From: Symbiodinium natans
Lineage: Eukaryota > Sar > Dinophyceae > Suessiales > Symbiodiniaceae
Direction of reading: 5' to 3'
Length of the DNA: 64,000 bases
Assembly (NCBI GenBank): GCA_905221605.1
Contig: CAJNDS010000076.1
Location: 173,743 to 237,742 of the forward strand
Shown: positions 21,845 through 32,797 of the stretch, piece after piece
How the letters are laid out: each line of letters begins with the position of its first letter
Position numbering within the stretch: the stretch's first letter is position 1
The notes under the pieces: model-generated
What the model was told of the DNA's origin: nothing
Database searches by the model: none
What the model saw: only the letters and a program-made list of their open reading frames with translations
Program-made: the position numbers and the translations under genes

Positions 21845-22361
21845 TGAAGATCTGAGCCGTATTCCCTGACTGGTGGGAGATGCTCATGTGGTTGTGGTCC
21901 TCAAGGGAGGGGGTTTCAAGGGGGGTAGGTACTACACCCTAAACTCTAGACCCTAAACCCGAAACCCGAAACCCTAAACCCTGAACCCTAAACCCTTAAA
22001 CCTAAACCCCCAGAATCATGTAGTTGTGGTCCATGGCTGCGATGCGGAACCGACCGATCTGGATGAAGTTGGTGCCGAAGGTGATGCCCTGCGGAAACCT
22101 TCGGATCCACTGCGCGAAGGAACGAAAAGCTAAGCCTGAAGAGCCTTAAGAAATGATGAGAAAACTCATAATAATAATAACAAAAAACACAACAACAAAA
22201 AAAGGGACAACAACAGCGCAACCACCAGGAAGAGCCCCAGACAGTTTCTCAAGCTTCAGAAAGCGAGGAGCCCGCTGGGCCTGTGCCAGGAGCCCTAATC
22301 CCTACGGGGACCGGGGTGCAGGGTGCCATCCCAACGGTAGATCTGGGCGGTGATCCCATTC
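21845..22361 (-). CDS. minus-strand gene of repeated GITFGTNF modules, partial
   Basis: Minus-strand exons from 5' to 3': 22302-22361 (NGITAQIYRWDGTLHPGPR, after ACCAAG), about 22010-22122 (WIRRFPQGITFGTNFIQIGR, continuing FRIAAMDHNYM) and 21845-21902 (EDHNHMSISHQSGNTAQIF). The first and last share the phrase T-AQI-(Y/F)-R, so the protein is built of repeated beta-rich modules of the form GITFGTNF...DHNHMSISH...TAQIFR-DGTLHPGPR. I recall such repeats as common in dinoflagellate predicted proteins but know no function. The intron between the last two exons is flanked by a 17-bp near-identical copy of exon sequence (see findings). Confidence 0.55.
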
Positions 22362-22855
22362 CTTGGTTACTAGGGTTTAGGGTATTTGGGTATTAGGAGA
22401 TTAGGGTATTAGGATATTTGGGTTTAGGGATTAGGGTTTAGGGTTTAGGGGATTAGGGTTTAGGGTTTCGGGTTTAGGGTTTAGGGTTTAGGTTTAGGGT
22501 TTAGGTTTAGGGTTTAGGGTTTAGCGTTTATAGAAATTGTATAGGGTTTGGGTCCCAATAACGTTTTGAGCGAAAGTTTTGACCGAAACGTTTTGAGCGA
22601 AAGTTTTTTTTGTTGGAACCACATTTTTGTTTTTGGGAAGGGCGGGGGGCTGGGTGGGCAGGGCCGAGCCTCGCGGGGGGTTTGGTTTGGGGGGGGGGGG
22701 GGGGTGGGGGGGGGCGTTTGTACAATCAGCCCTAGAATCACCCTAATCATCTCTACACCCTAACCATTAACCTGAAGCCTAAACCCCAAACCCCAGACCC
22801 TAAACCCTAAACCCTAAACCCTAAACCCCTGTCAGCCCCCTCTCATCCTTTGAGC

Positions 22856-25800
22856 ATGCCGAGGAGCGCGCCCCTGGAGGCCACGCCGGGAGAGGTGCGC
22901 CAGGCGCCTCAAGAAGTTGAGGGGTTAGGGTTTGGGGTTTAGGGTTTAGGGTTTAGGGCTTAGGGCTGAGGGCTTAGGGGTTAGGGTTTAGGTTTTAGGG
23001 TTTTCGGCTGGGAGTCTTAGATCAGACATCTGCCACTCAGATGTAGCTGAAAGTCGCATGCCGAGCAGAACAGCCCCTTCAAAAGTCTATCAGAAACCAC
23101 AATGCCTCGCTTCCGTAACTTAAGGGTCACGTCTCATACGAACTCGGTACAACCGTGCAATCCTAAGCCCTGAACCCTAAACCTAAAACCCTAAACCCTA
23201 AACCTCGAAGATTTGGGGGGCAAGCCCTCCCTCGGTCCACGAATCAGGTGACGTTCACACCACGACAGCCCTTGGGCATCTACGTGGCCGACGTGGCACG
23301 GGGACGGGTGTCTGAGGCCAGGGCTTCAGGGTTTAGGGTTTAGGGTTTAGGGTTTAGGGTCTAGGGTTTAGGGTTTAGGGTTTAGGGTTTAGGGTTTAGG
23401 GTTTAGGGGTTAGGGGTTAGGGGTTAGGGGTTAGGGGTTTATGGTTTAGGGTTTAGGGTTTACGGTTTACGGTTTAGGGTTTAGGGTTTAGGGTGATGAT
23501 TGGGCTTTGCCTGGGTCATGGGGTGCGGGGCTTGCTGGGCATTCGGGTTTTCTCATGCCTTTACCCGAAGCCCTACCTCAAACCCGACAACCCCAAACAC
23601 GAAACCCCAAACCATCCCAAGCCCCGAAGTTCCTTCTCTGCGCAACCCCAAACCCCCAAAAAGCCAACAGAGACCCAAACAGACCTAAGGTCCATAAACC
23701 CACCCCAAACCCCAAACCCTAAACCCCAAACCCCAAACCCAGCCCCAAACCCCAAGCCCCAAACCCTAAACTTACTCTAAACCCCATAAGCCCTAAACCC
23801 TATGAGCCTTAGACCCTCAAACCCCCCCCCCCCCCCCCCCGGCCTGGCGCGCAGGTCTTCGATGGCCAGGCTAAGGACCCCCACGCGTCGGGGGGGGCGG
23901 GGCCATGCTTTTTGGGGTTTAGGGGTTTGGAAGTTTAGGGTTTAATTTAGGGTTGTGGGGGTTTAGGGTTTAGGGTTTAGGATTGAGGCCCGCTGCGGAG
24001 TGCCTAGCTAAATTAATTTTCCATCCTTGCCTGCAGGAAACAGCGATTTTGCAAGGCTAAGGGCGGGCCGTGGTTGTGGGGTGTGTGGCTGTGTAGGAGG
24101 TTGGGAAGACTCTGTGTTGGGCAGAAAGAATAGCCCAATAGATGGCACAGGGCCGGGACAAGCCAAAATGAATATTTCAGGCCCTGCAAAATCATAAGAA
24201 TAGTTTTGCACAGAGCGGGGAGGTTCCAAAAAGATTTTCCGCGACCTCTAGAGAACATTGTGGCCTTCTCTACCTGTCTGCGAACTGTGTGGTTCCTGTC
24301 TTCCCCCCTCCCCGCCCCCACCGACCAAGCACCCCCCCCCCCCACCCCGGCCTGGAGTGTGTGTGAAGCCATCCAGGCATCAAATTTGGGGTTTCAGGGG
24401 CTTTGCACTTTCATCCCAACAAAGCGCACGGGCAGTTTACGGCCCGAGGACCCTTCTAGAACAACCGACTGAACCTTCCAGTGTAGGCCCTAAACCCTAG
24501 ACTCTCAATACCCCTAAACCCTAAATCGTATTTTGGGGGCTTTTAAGGCGCAAGGACCCTACTAGAACTACCCACTGAACAATCCAGTGTTGACGCGCTA
24601 CAATTTATGAACCCTTTTGAGTTCCCCCGGAGCTCGTAGGCTTTTGGGCTCATAGGGATTTTGGGGGTTTAGGGTTTATAGGGTTTATGGTTTAGGGTTT
24701 ATAGGGTTTAGGGGTTTAGGGTTTGGGGTAGTTTAGGGTGTTTGAACCCAAGCGCTTTCGGGGTTTCCAATTTTGTCCAGCCCTTCTGCCAGGACCTCGG
24801 CGTGGAGCCGCAGCCAAGCAGACATTAGACTTACTGTTGGTTAGCAGGGAATGGGGGAATGAGGTACCCAGCAGAATCCCGTAAAGGGGAGAAAATCTAT
24901 GTAAAAAAAGATTCCCTCAGTGCCTGCTAACCAACAGAGATTGGAAAGCACTGCTCCGGGAAAGGTGCAGAGGTTGGTTCGTTCGGGTTTAGGGTTTCGG
25001 GTATAGGGTTTAGGGTTTTGGGGGGTTTGGGTTTTGGATTTAGTATGTTGTGCTTCTGATATATGGGTTAAGCCGTTCGGGTCTTGGAGTGCCCTAAACC
25101 CTAAACCCTAAGTCCCAGCCAAAGGCTACTAACCATGGCTGAGAAGCTCACAGGAGCTCTGAGCTTTTGGTGGTTTAGGGTTCAACTGGTGTTAAGAGTT
25201 TGGTGTTTTAGTGTCTCCGGGTTTTGCGTTTCCGGGTTTTAGGGCCGTTTAAACCCGTAAGCCCTAAAACCTCAAGCCCTAAGCTCGTTTTCAGGTTGGG
25301 GGCTTGGGGGGATCTCAGGTACTTCATGATCCTGTCCATTGACGGGCAGCCATACAGAGCCTCGTCTGGAACAACCCAGGAGCTTTTAGAGCTTAGGGTT
25401 CGGGGTTTTGGGTTTAGGGTTTAGGGTTTAGGGTTTAGGGTTTAGGGTTTAGGGTTTAGGGTTTAGGGTTTAGGGTTTAGGGTTTAGGGTTTAGGGTGTC
25501 GGGATAGGCCTCCCAGACCATACCAATGTAAATGTAGGAACCAGCTTAACTTCAGACCAATGTATTCTGACGCGCAGCCCGGACTTTTTGTAGCCTGCAC
25601 CCCACAACCCTGAATCCTGAACCTTCGCTAGACCCTGAAACCCCAAAACCATTTCCTCGGCAGTATAGCAGGCCTTTGCTGCTTATCTTGTGGTTGCAGA
25701 CCTGAGCCCTAGAAAGGCTTCTTGCCCAAACTTTGCCAAGCCCGTCACGCCCAGGTGAAGCATTGCTGGAGCAGAAGAAGGAAGGCAACGCACCCTACTC

Positions 25801-28800
25801 GGCGACCTGGCCGGAGATATCTCCTCTTTGCCGAAGAACCCCCCCCCCCCCCCCAACCAAAAAAAAACACAAGGGAAAAAACAGCTTCCGTATGAGGGTT
25901 AACAAGCGGATGGTAATCTTTGAATTTTGGGGGGTGTTTCAGCAATGTAGTAGATACAGGATTCACGGTTCAAGGGAGGCATCTGGAGTAGATTCTAAAT
26001 GTTTGTGGATGTAGTCTCAGTTTTCGTTAGCTTAATAGTTGTTCGAGAGTACTATATTCAGGGTATTATTCGCGGAGTTCATGCATCTACTCCCTAGCCC
26101 CGCGCTATATTGAGGGGCAGTTCGAAAACAAGACAGCTGCTAGAAGCACTCGCCAAGAGTCTCCTCGCAGTGCCTGCCAGGACAGGCTATAATACCCTTT
26201 AACCCCTGAAAAACGCCCTTTATAGGGTTGATTCTGAGGATCATAACCCTAAACCCTATAGACCCTAGACCCTAAACCCTAAACCCTAGTAGCCCATCCT
26301 GGTGCCCTGCAGGTGATGATTCGTCACATTGCACCTCCCGATGCAGAGGTCGCCCTGGAGTGCGTCAAGGCCTGCAGGGCTGCTTGGAGGTTCATGTGGT
26401 GGGTTTAGGGTTTAGGGTTTAGGGTTTAGGGTTTAGGGTTTAGGGTTTAGGGTTTAGGGTTTAGGGTTTAGGGTTTCCGGTACAGAGTTACCACTCGAAG
26501 GTGAGTGGATACCCCAGTTAAGGTCTCAGGCATTTAAGTGCGACTTGAACTTATACTCGTGCCAGGGTTTAGGGTTGAGGGTTTAGGGTTTAGGGTTTAG
26601 GGTTTCTAAGCATGAGTCTATAGTTATAACCTACATAGACGACTTAGGGGGCTTATTTGCAGGTTGATGGGGGGGGGGGTTATGGGTGGTGTTTATCACT
26701 AGGATGTGCAAGTGTATCCTCAGAAGAACCGCATATTTGATTATTTGCTAAGAAGCCCCTTATGAGTTCTTATCTGCGAAGGTTTACCTGAAGAGCTTTA
26801 AATCACCAACTCTTTTGCAGCTTGCTCTATGCCCCCCCCCCCCAATGTTTTTGGACTCTTCGGGAACTCCCGAAGAATCCTAACAAGGGGCTGGATAGCA
26901 AGATCCTGCAAGGCAGGTGGGGCTTGGCAGTCTTGAGGCAAAACACGTAGGCTCCGGACCTGCTAAGTCTCAAGCCCTCCCCCCATCTTAATGGGGTTCC
27001 GGGGTTTGGGGGTTCAAGGTTTAGGGTTTTCAACTCTCAACCGCACATATAACCCTACCGAACCCAATGCCTCTTTGCCTTCGTAGGTTATCAAGGAATC
27101 CTCAAGAGGATTTCTTGAAAACTCATACGAAAACTGAGCTTGGGTTAGACCTCTTAACTGCACATGCGGTTTAGGGTTTGTAAGGTTTAAGTTTAAAGCG
27201 TAATCAGCCCGAAGCCCTTCAACCCTAAACCCCGTAAAGTAAAACTCTACAATATGCTTCTGAAACGCCCGAGCTCCTGAGCCCTCAACTGTACGTAAGC
27301 CCTAAGCCCAAATCCTAAGCCCTAAATTTCAGGGTTTAGGGCTACCCTCAACCCCAAAACCCCCAACTCTCGGCCCGAGCCCTAATTTTTAGGGTTTAGG
27401 GCTACCCTCAACCTCAAAATCCCCCGAGTCAGTGGCCTCAAGATTGCTAACTTGCCTTGCGCGCCAGGTCGTGGGCCAGGACGTGTCCATTCTACCACTG
27501 GAGGTGCGGCGGCTGGCATCCCGGCTGGGAGTTCGTGGGTTTAGGGTTTGGGGTTTGGGGTTTAGGGTTTAGGGTTTGGGGTTTGGGGTTTGGGGTTTAG
27601 GGTTTAGGGTAGCCCCTGGTTCTCCGTAGGGAATGAGGAAAATCAGGGCCCCATATATCCCCTTTAAGGGTTTCTGCGTTCCCTGATTCCCTATTAAGAA
27701 CTAGCCAGTCTGGGGTTTCAGGGTTCAGGTGTTCGGGATTTATCTCATCCCAAGAAGGTGGTGCTGCTGAGAGTTTGGGGGTGGGGGTTTAGGGGGTCTA
27801 GGGTCTGGGGTCTAGGGTCTAGGGTTTAGGGTTTAGGGTTTAGGGTTCAGGTGGTTTAGGTCTAGGCAGATGAGAGGCAACCTTTGCATTCAGAGGGGCC
27901 TAAACCCTGAGCCCCCACTAAGGGCTCACCAAAGCAGACTTATACACCCTAAACCTTAGAAACCCTAAAGCCCAAACCCCCGAAAAGGCTATAAACCCTT
28001 GAACCTCTAACCTAAACCCGAAACCCTAAACCCTAGCCCTAGACCCTAAACCCTAAACCTATAGACTTAAGGAGCTGGTGCTGACTGGCGGTGAGCCTGT
28101 GACAGTTGGGCGCTCGCACCAGGACCCGATGTGTGTTTTAGGGTTCAGGGTTTGTAGGGTTCAGGGTTTGCAGGGTTTAGGGTTTATAGGATTTAGGGTT
28201 TAGGGTTAGGGGTGCAGGGTTTCGGGGTTTCTTTATCATATTCTGCCAGGGCCAAGGTTTTGGGTTTAAAGGTTTAGGGGCCCCTGTTCCTTCTCTCACA
28301 AGGTCCTGTCCGTAAGCCCTTTTTGGTCAGTTCTCTAAATTAGGGTCCTTCTTTGGGTAACAAAAATAAGAGGGGCCGCCTTAGAATAAGTACCCCCAAA
28401 AGGACCAATCACCATATCACGCGTTCCTTATTACGCGCCTCAGTAGGGCTTATTTAACCCTAAGTAGCCTAAATAATGGCGGGGAACCTAGGAGGTGGGG
28501 TAGGGTAGTATAGAGGGGGGTAGTAGCACCAGTTGGTAAGTCATGGCAGCGGGAAACCCCGAACGGCACAAGCACAACTTTGTCAGCCCTGAGGGTGTAC
28601 TTGGAGGTTCCGGGAACTTCTAACCCCGATTCAAACTGTACCCCCAATAAGCCCCCTAAGTCCCCTAAGTGGGATATAAGTAGACTGCTAGTTGGGGTTC
28701 AAAGCACCCACGAACCTCCAAGTAGGGTTACTACAGCCATGCCCCCACAAGAACGAACTGGCTCCCTTCTGCAGGCGGAGTTCTTCCAGATGCTGCTGCC

Positions 28801-29370
28801 CGACGAGGACTGCGTTTGTGGCTGAGGATTCAGGGTTAGGGTTTAGGGTTTAGGGTTGTGGTTGAGGGCATAGGGTTTCGGGGATGGGGTTTAGGAAGGA
28901 GCCGGGTTCAAGGTCTGGGTTTAGGCCCAAGTCAGGGGGTTCGGGTTGAAGGTTGAGGGGCTCACGGTTGGTGACGTCGGGGCGCGTAAGGGGTGAGGGG
29001 TGAGGGGGCTAAAGTGCCGGAAGCCGTTGTTCCGAACCTCTCCGCGGACAAGAAGACATGGCTCGCCAATGGCCTGCGAGATATGTTGCGAGCGGCTTGT
29101 TTAGGGTTTGGGGTTTGGGGTTTAGGGTTTGGGGTTTAGGGTTTAGCTGTTTTCGAAGCTGAGTTTCCGGCCGTGCCAAACTTTGCCAGCGGGAGTGCGA
29201 CGGTGGATGCTGCGAAGCTCTTGAGCATCCAGACCAACAAGGCCACTGCCTCAAACAAGAAGCACGAAAGTCCTGCTGCTACTCTGCAAACAGGATCTGG
29301 GCCAGTTGCTGCAGACGGAATTTCGTCGAATGACTGCCCGCGGCATCCACTCAGAGCGGGGTCAGGGCTC
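22856..29370 (+). CDS. candidate long multi-exon gene with PDZ-like and FHA-like parts
   Basis: A run of + strand islands may be one gene. 22856-22921 starts at an ATG (MPRSAPLEATPGEVRQAP). Then 23248-23328 and 25319-25379 (PDZ-like), 23855-23889 (VFDGQAKDPHASG), 24768-24825 with 24943-24985 (LGVEPQPSRH then WKALLRERCRG), 25755-25838 (EALLEQKKEGNAPYSATW), 26313-26400 (VMIRHIAPPDAEVALECVKA), 27468-27537 (VVGQDVSILPLEVRRLASRL), 28065-28122 and 28775-28820 (FHA-like), 29011-29100 (VPEAVVPNLSADKKTWLANG) and 29150-29370 (FEAEFPAVPNFASGSATVDA). Nearly all follow CAG or TAG. Phase was checked only between 28065-28122 and 28775-28820, so this chain is an inference; it may be several genes. Confidence 0.4.
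23248..25379 (+). CDS. PDZ-like exons (tentative)
   Basis: Exon 23248-23328 reads TPRQPLGIYVADVARGRVSE: PLGI followed by a hydrophobic strand and VxxGRxSE resembles the carboxylate-binding loop and next strand of a PDZ domain. Exon 25319-25379 (after CTCAG, ending CAG before GAGC) reads YFMILSIDGQPYRASSGTT, like the ILxVDGxP segment that comes later in PDZ domains. The two are separated by unrelated islands, so they may not be one domain. Confidence 0.3.
23329..23490 (+). repeat. interstitial telomeric array with TTAGGGG block
   Basis: TTTAGGG units flank five GGGGTTA units. It follows the exon at 23248 directly. Confidence 0.92.
24000..24480. other. unique spacer, no convincing gene
   Basis: Unique sequence with overlapping open frames on both strands of similar length. 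It carries C-rich tracts at 24331-24345. I see no splice-bounded island that stands out. Confidence 0.35.
24830..24939. mobile_element. introner, CTTACTGTTGGTTAG family
   Basis: CTTACTGTTGGTTAGCAGGG on the left is mirrored by CCTGCTAACCAACAG on the right, and GGGAATGAGGTACCC follows as in the copy at 40789. It separates two islands that read PSRH and WKALLRERC in the same direction. The 3' flank is changed (CAGAG in place of CAGTAAG), so no duplication is visible. Confidence 0.65.
25402..25497 (+). repeat. interstitial telomeric array, TTTAGGG
   Basis: About 13 perfect units after the exon at 25319-25379. Another array lies at 26403-26475, following exon 26313-26400. Confidence 0.93.
27616..27708. 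mobile_element. decayed introner, CTGGTTCT...TAGGGAATGAGG
   Basis: CTGGTTCTCCGTAGGGAATG is mirrored by GATTCCCTATTAAGAACTAG and CCAG. It sits in TTTAGGG-derived sequence after exon 27468-27537. Confidence 0.5.
28065..28820 (+). CDS. FHA-domain exons (GRSHQ / EFFQMLLPD)
   Basis: Exon 28065-28122 (after ATAG) reads LKELVLTGGEPVTVGRSHQ; exon 28775-28820 (after CTGCAG) reads AEFFQMLLPDEDCV. Both ends are phase 0, and the first exon stops at CAG before GACC, a GA donor. Joined, they give TVGRSHQ-AEFFQMLLPD. The GR-S motif is the phosphothreonine-binding start of FHA domains, which bind phosphopeptides. The later SRxHxxxE motif was not found nearby. Another FHA start and its SREHF motif are coded at 54213-55946, and a related EFFETVLG exon at 48381. 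Confidence 0.55.
28483..28770. mobile_element. possible large inverted element with GGGGAACCTAGG ends
   Basis: GGGGAACCTAGGAGGTGGGG and GTACTTGGAGGTTCCGGGAA-type sequences recur in inverse order within the intron between exons 28122 and 28775. The GGGGAACCTAGG motif and its inverse also occur at 30776-30883 and 53690-53750. Confidence 0.35.
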
Positions 29371-29517
29371 GGGGGAGTGAGGACTTTGGGTTCAAGAAGA
29401 AATGCACCTGATTTTGGAGTACTACACTTTAATACTTTTTTTGGTTCTGGGTTCCTATAATAGCTACTTATACCTAAAAAGTATATACTTTTTTTCCCGG
29501 GTCTACTCCAAAGCTAA

Positions 29518-29706
29518 GTGCAGGTAGTTAAACAAATAGCCTCTGTATTATATAGCGCAACAGTGATTGATATGTCAGATATGGTGTTTTTTGGAACCCA
29601 GGCTCTTGTAGGAATGCTCGTGCGGGGCTTGGAGCTTTCGGGTTGTTCTTTGGTGACCGTTTTCCTTTTTGAGGTTTTAAGAACCCTGCCACAATTGAAA
29701 GGTTAA
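29518..29706 (+). CDS. possible hydrophobic exon, uncertain
   Basis: After GTGCAG an open, comparatively AT-rich frame encodes IDMSDMVFFGTQALVGMLV and SLVTVFLFEVL, long enough for one or two membrane spans, then stops TAA at 29704-29706. The intron-like stretch before it holds TTTTGGAGTACTA mirrored by TCTACTCCAAAG, an introner-like pair. No family is recognised. Confidence 0.25.
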   Translation: MQVVKQIASVLYSATVIDMSDMVFFGTQALVGMLVRGLELSGCSLVTVFLFEVLRTLPQLKG

Positions 29707-29779
29707 CCTATTTTGGCCCAAGGGTACTCAGCAACTGGGCGGTTCAAGGCTTGAAGGGTGCCTACCTCAAAGCCCCTGT

Positions 29780-29882
29780 GGGTTTAGGGTTTAGGGTTTA
29801 GGGTTTAGGGTTTAGGGTTTAGGGTTTAGGGTTTAGGGTTTAGGGTTTAGGGTTTAGGGTTTAGGGTTTAGGGTTTAGGGGT
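29780..29882 (+). repeat. interstitial telomeric array, TTTAGGG
   Basis: About 14 perfect units. Confidence 0.94.
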
Positions 29883-30128
29883 AGCCTCCAAGTCTGCACT
29901 GGGAGGCTCCAGGGAGCGTTCAAGAAGCCCTCGAAGAACAACACCGCGAAGCCCTCTGAACCCTCCGAGCCCCCCAAAATAAGCCCCGAAAACTCTAAAC
30001 TCTAAACTTTAAACTCTAAACTCTAAACTCTAATCTCTAATCTCTAAACTCTAACTCTAAACCCTAACTCTAAACTCTAAACTCTAAACTCTAAACTCTA
30101 AACTCTGAACTCTGAACTCTGAACTCTA

Positions 30129-30357
30129 AACCCTAAACCCTAAACCCTAAACCCTAAACACTAATCCCTAAACCCTAAACCCTAAGCCCTAAACCCTAAA
30201 CCCTAAACCCTAAACCCTAAACCCTAAACCCTAAACCCTAACCTAAACCCTAAACCCTAAACCCTAAACCCTAAACCCTAAACCCTAAACCCTAAACCCT
30301 AAACCCTAAACCCTAAACCCTAAACCCTAAACCCTAAACCCTAAACCCTAAACCCTG
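30129..30357 (-). repeat. long interstitial telomeric array, CCCTAAA
   Basis: About 32 units, mostly perfect, preceded at 29991-30128 by a CTCTAAA variant block. It ends at the exon starting near 30365. Confidence 0.94.
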
Positions 30358-30364
30358 ACCCAGA

Positions 30365-30458
30365 AGACCTGAAGCTTGTTTGGAGGAGTTGCGGAAGTGC
30401 ATCTCACGTGGCTTGGAACGTGTTTGGAAGACAGGATTGGAGCCTACCAAAACCCTTG
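30365..30458 (+). CDS. exon, unrecognised
   Basis: After CAGA the frame reads PEACLEELRKCISRGLERVW and ends in TGLEPTKTL. It is repeat-free and strongly helical. No partner exon is identified; the next convincing + strand islands are at 31714 and 32209. Confidence 0.4.
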
Positions 30459-30775
30459 TAAGGGTTTGGAGTTTCAGGTTTAGGGTTTAGGGTATAGGGT
30501 GCAGGGTTTGGGGTGGAGGGTTTAGGGTGCAGGCTTCAGGGTTTGTAGTTTGTTTTCTCCGGTGTGGGTTTGGGCCTGAGAGTTTCGGGGTTTAGTTATG
30601 GCCAGACATATAATAAAGTGCTAACATGTCGTACCCCAAAGTAGAGACCGGCTGGGGCTTCAGTTTCTTTTTTGGGTGGCTTCGTGGGGCTTAGAAGGCT
30701 AAGTTGTTTGTCAGATTTTTGTGAGGGGGGTTCAGGTTTGTGGTTGGCTGAGGTGAGTATCATGATTGTCCCTAC

Positions 30776-30883
30776 TAACCCCCTCTTTACTACCCCAGGT
30801 TCCCCTCCCGTAGTTGACCTCAATTCGGCTTAGTTATCCGAATTATGGGGGGAACCTAGGGGGGTAGTATAGAGGGCAGTAGC
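30776..30883. mobile_element. palindromic element, CTACCCCAGGTTCCCC family
   Basis: CCCCCTCTTTACTACCCCAG with GTTCCCC is mirrored by GGGGAACCTAGGGGGGTAGT and ATAGAGGG. A related single arm lies at 53690-53750 (AGGTTCCCCCCTTAAA). Confidence 0.55.
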
Positions 30884-30965
30884 CCTAAGCCCTAAGCCCT
30901 AAACTCCGAGAGGGGAACCCATGAGAGTTGGGTGTCCAGCGGATGATCGTGTGAAACCCAGTACC

Positions 30966-31076
30966 TTGGGATGTTCGCCCTCACACGAACAGTCCTCAAT
31001 AGGGATGTTAATAGGGGGGGGGGGGGGGTACTAGAATCCCTACTAAGGATTGTTAGCATAAGGGGGAACATCCCAA
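30966..31076. mobile_element. hAT-like MITE with perfect 8-bp duplication
   Basis: TTGGGATGTTCGCCCTCACA is mirrored by GGGGGAACATCCCAA. CCAGTACC occurs at 30958-30965 and again at 31077-31084, directly at both ends. The interior keeps ACAGTCCTCAATAGGGAT and its inverse ATCCCTACTAAGGATTGTTA, with a G run in the middle. Confidence 0.8.
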
Positions 31077-31226
31077 CCAGTACCTCCCAAAGCCGAAACC
31101 CAGATTCGAAAACCTCTAGACCCTCCGTGTAGACCAAATGATACTCTAAAGGGGTCTATGGTCCACGCATATACGGGATGATCGCATAACTCGTGCGCAT
31201 GATCCCCAGCTTGAGGGGCTAGGATT

Positions 31227-31480
31227 TCGGGTTTAGGGGTTTAGGGGTTTAGGGGTTTAGGGGTTTAGGGGTTTAGGGGTTTAGGGGTTTAGGGGTTTAG
31301 GGGTTTAGGGGTTTAGGGGTTTAGGGGTTTTAGGGGTTAGGGGTTTAGGGGTTTAGGGGTTTAGGGGTTTAGGGGTTTAGGGGTTTAGGGGTTTAGGGGT
31401 TTAGGGGTTTAGGGGTTTAGGGGTTTAGGGGTTTAGGGGTTTAGGGGTTTAGGGGTTTACGGATTAAGGGGTTTAGGGGT
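31227..31480 (+). repeat. homogeneous TTTAGGGG octamer array
   Basis: About 30 copies of an eight-base unit, GGGGTTTA, rather than the seven-base telomere unit. Confidence 0.94.
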
Positions 31481-31713
31481 TCAGGGTTTAGCAGCTCCCA
31501 CCCTAAGCCCGAAGAACCCAGGAACCCAACACCCGAGCCCCACACCCCAGCTCGCAGACTTCACCTCAGGATTTGGCGGAACACCTCTTCTCCCCCGAAA
31601 CCCCAAGCACTACCAAAAACACTACGAACCTCAGACCTTCAAGGGCTTGAGTCCCAGAAGCCGAATTTCCGAAAGCCCTCCCAAAAAAGCCCTCGAAGAG
31701 CTCCCCCCCCCAG

Positions 31714-32245
31714 GAAACCACTTCAGCTTCTCCTGGGCTGGCGCCCTTCAATTCACGCGGCTGTCCGCCTTCGGGCTGCAGGGTCGTTATGGGGTTTACG
31801 AAATAGGCATAGGGGAGCCCCCAATACAGACCCCCAAATAGTAGGGTTCCCTTGTAATAAGGACCCCAAAAAAGAGGTACCCGCAATATCGTCAACCCCC
31901 CATATTGCTGCAGGGTTTAGGGTTGAGGGTTCCCGCGATGGGCTTGACCTCTTGCAAAAAAACTCAGTGTCTCCCATAGGCCATACACACCAACCCAGCA
32001 AAAGCCCGACAAACCCTGTTAAAGCCCCTACCCTAAACCCCAGACCCTAGACCCTAAACCCCAAACCCTAAACCCTAAACCCTAAACCCTAAACCCTAAA
32101 CCCTAAACCCTAAACCCGAAGACATCCCTGCAAGCTCTTGAATGCCTTAAGGCTTACACACACACACACACACTCTACAAACCGTATCGGGTTTGAGGTT
32201 TGGGGTTTGCTGAGCCTCAAGGTGAACTCGATCTTCGTCAACCAG
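31714..32245 (+). CDS. two exons, unrecognised
   Basis: Exon 31714-31780 (after CCCCAG) reads HFSFSWAGALQFTRLSAFGL and ends CTGCAG. Exon 32209-32245 reads LSLKVNSIFVNQ and ends CAG before GCTC, a GC donor. A palindromic element (31789-31908) and a CCCTAAA array (32050-32117) lie between them. Confidence 0.35.
31789..31908. mobile_element. palindromic element, TATGGGGTTTACGAAA family, flanked by 10-bp repeat
   Basis: TTATGGGGTTTACGAAATAG on the left is mirrored by ATCGTCAACCCCCCATATT on the right. GCTGCAGGGT lies just left (31777-31786) and again just right (31907-31916), consistent with a target duplication. Confidence 0.6.
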
Positions 32246-32797
32246 GCTCGATCGGGTTTAGTTCGGTTTAGGCATGAGGGTTTAGGGTTTAGGCCGGCGG
32301 GGTTTTGAGGGGCTTAGGGAATTCCAGGATTTGCAGGGACAAGGTTAACCGTGCGTTGCTCGGCTCGTAGGTTGCTGTAGGGAGCAAATAGGGTTCAGGT
32401 ATGGTTTGTAGGGCTCACTCTGGGTCCGAAGTTCTGTTCTAGGCTGCGTGCGATTGCAGCAGAAGCTTGGCTTGGGGTTGGGGCTTTAGGGTTCAGGGTG
32501 CACGTTAAAGGTTTAGGGGTGTCGGGGTCAGGCTTTAGGGGACGCTGAGACACGCAGATGCTCAGACACTCAAAGGCTTAGGGCCCAAGGTTTTCTTGAG
32601 GAGCTTGATTTTTCCGCCCAAGCCCTTAGCCATCGACTGCAAAACCCTAAAGCTCGCAACCCTACAGTCAAGCTCCAAAGGCCCATTCGTATTGCCCCTG
32701 AACCCTAATTAAACCCTACACCCTACACCTTAAACCCTAAACCCCAAACCCCAAACCCCAAACCCTAAACCCTAAACCCTAAGCCCTAAACCCAACA

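Noticed and set aside
24330-24370. Proline-rich coding exon
   Set aside because: The apparent peptide comes from C tracts. No splice-bounded frame stands out.
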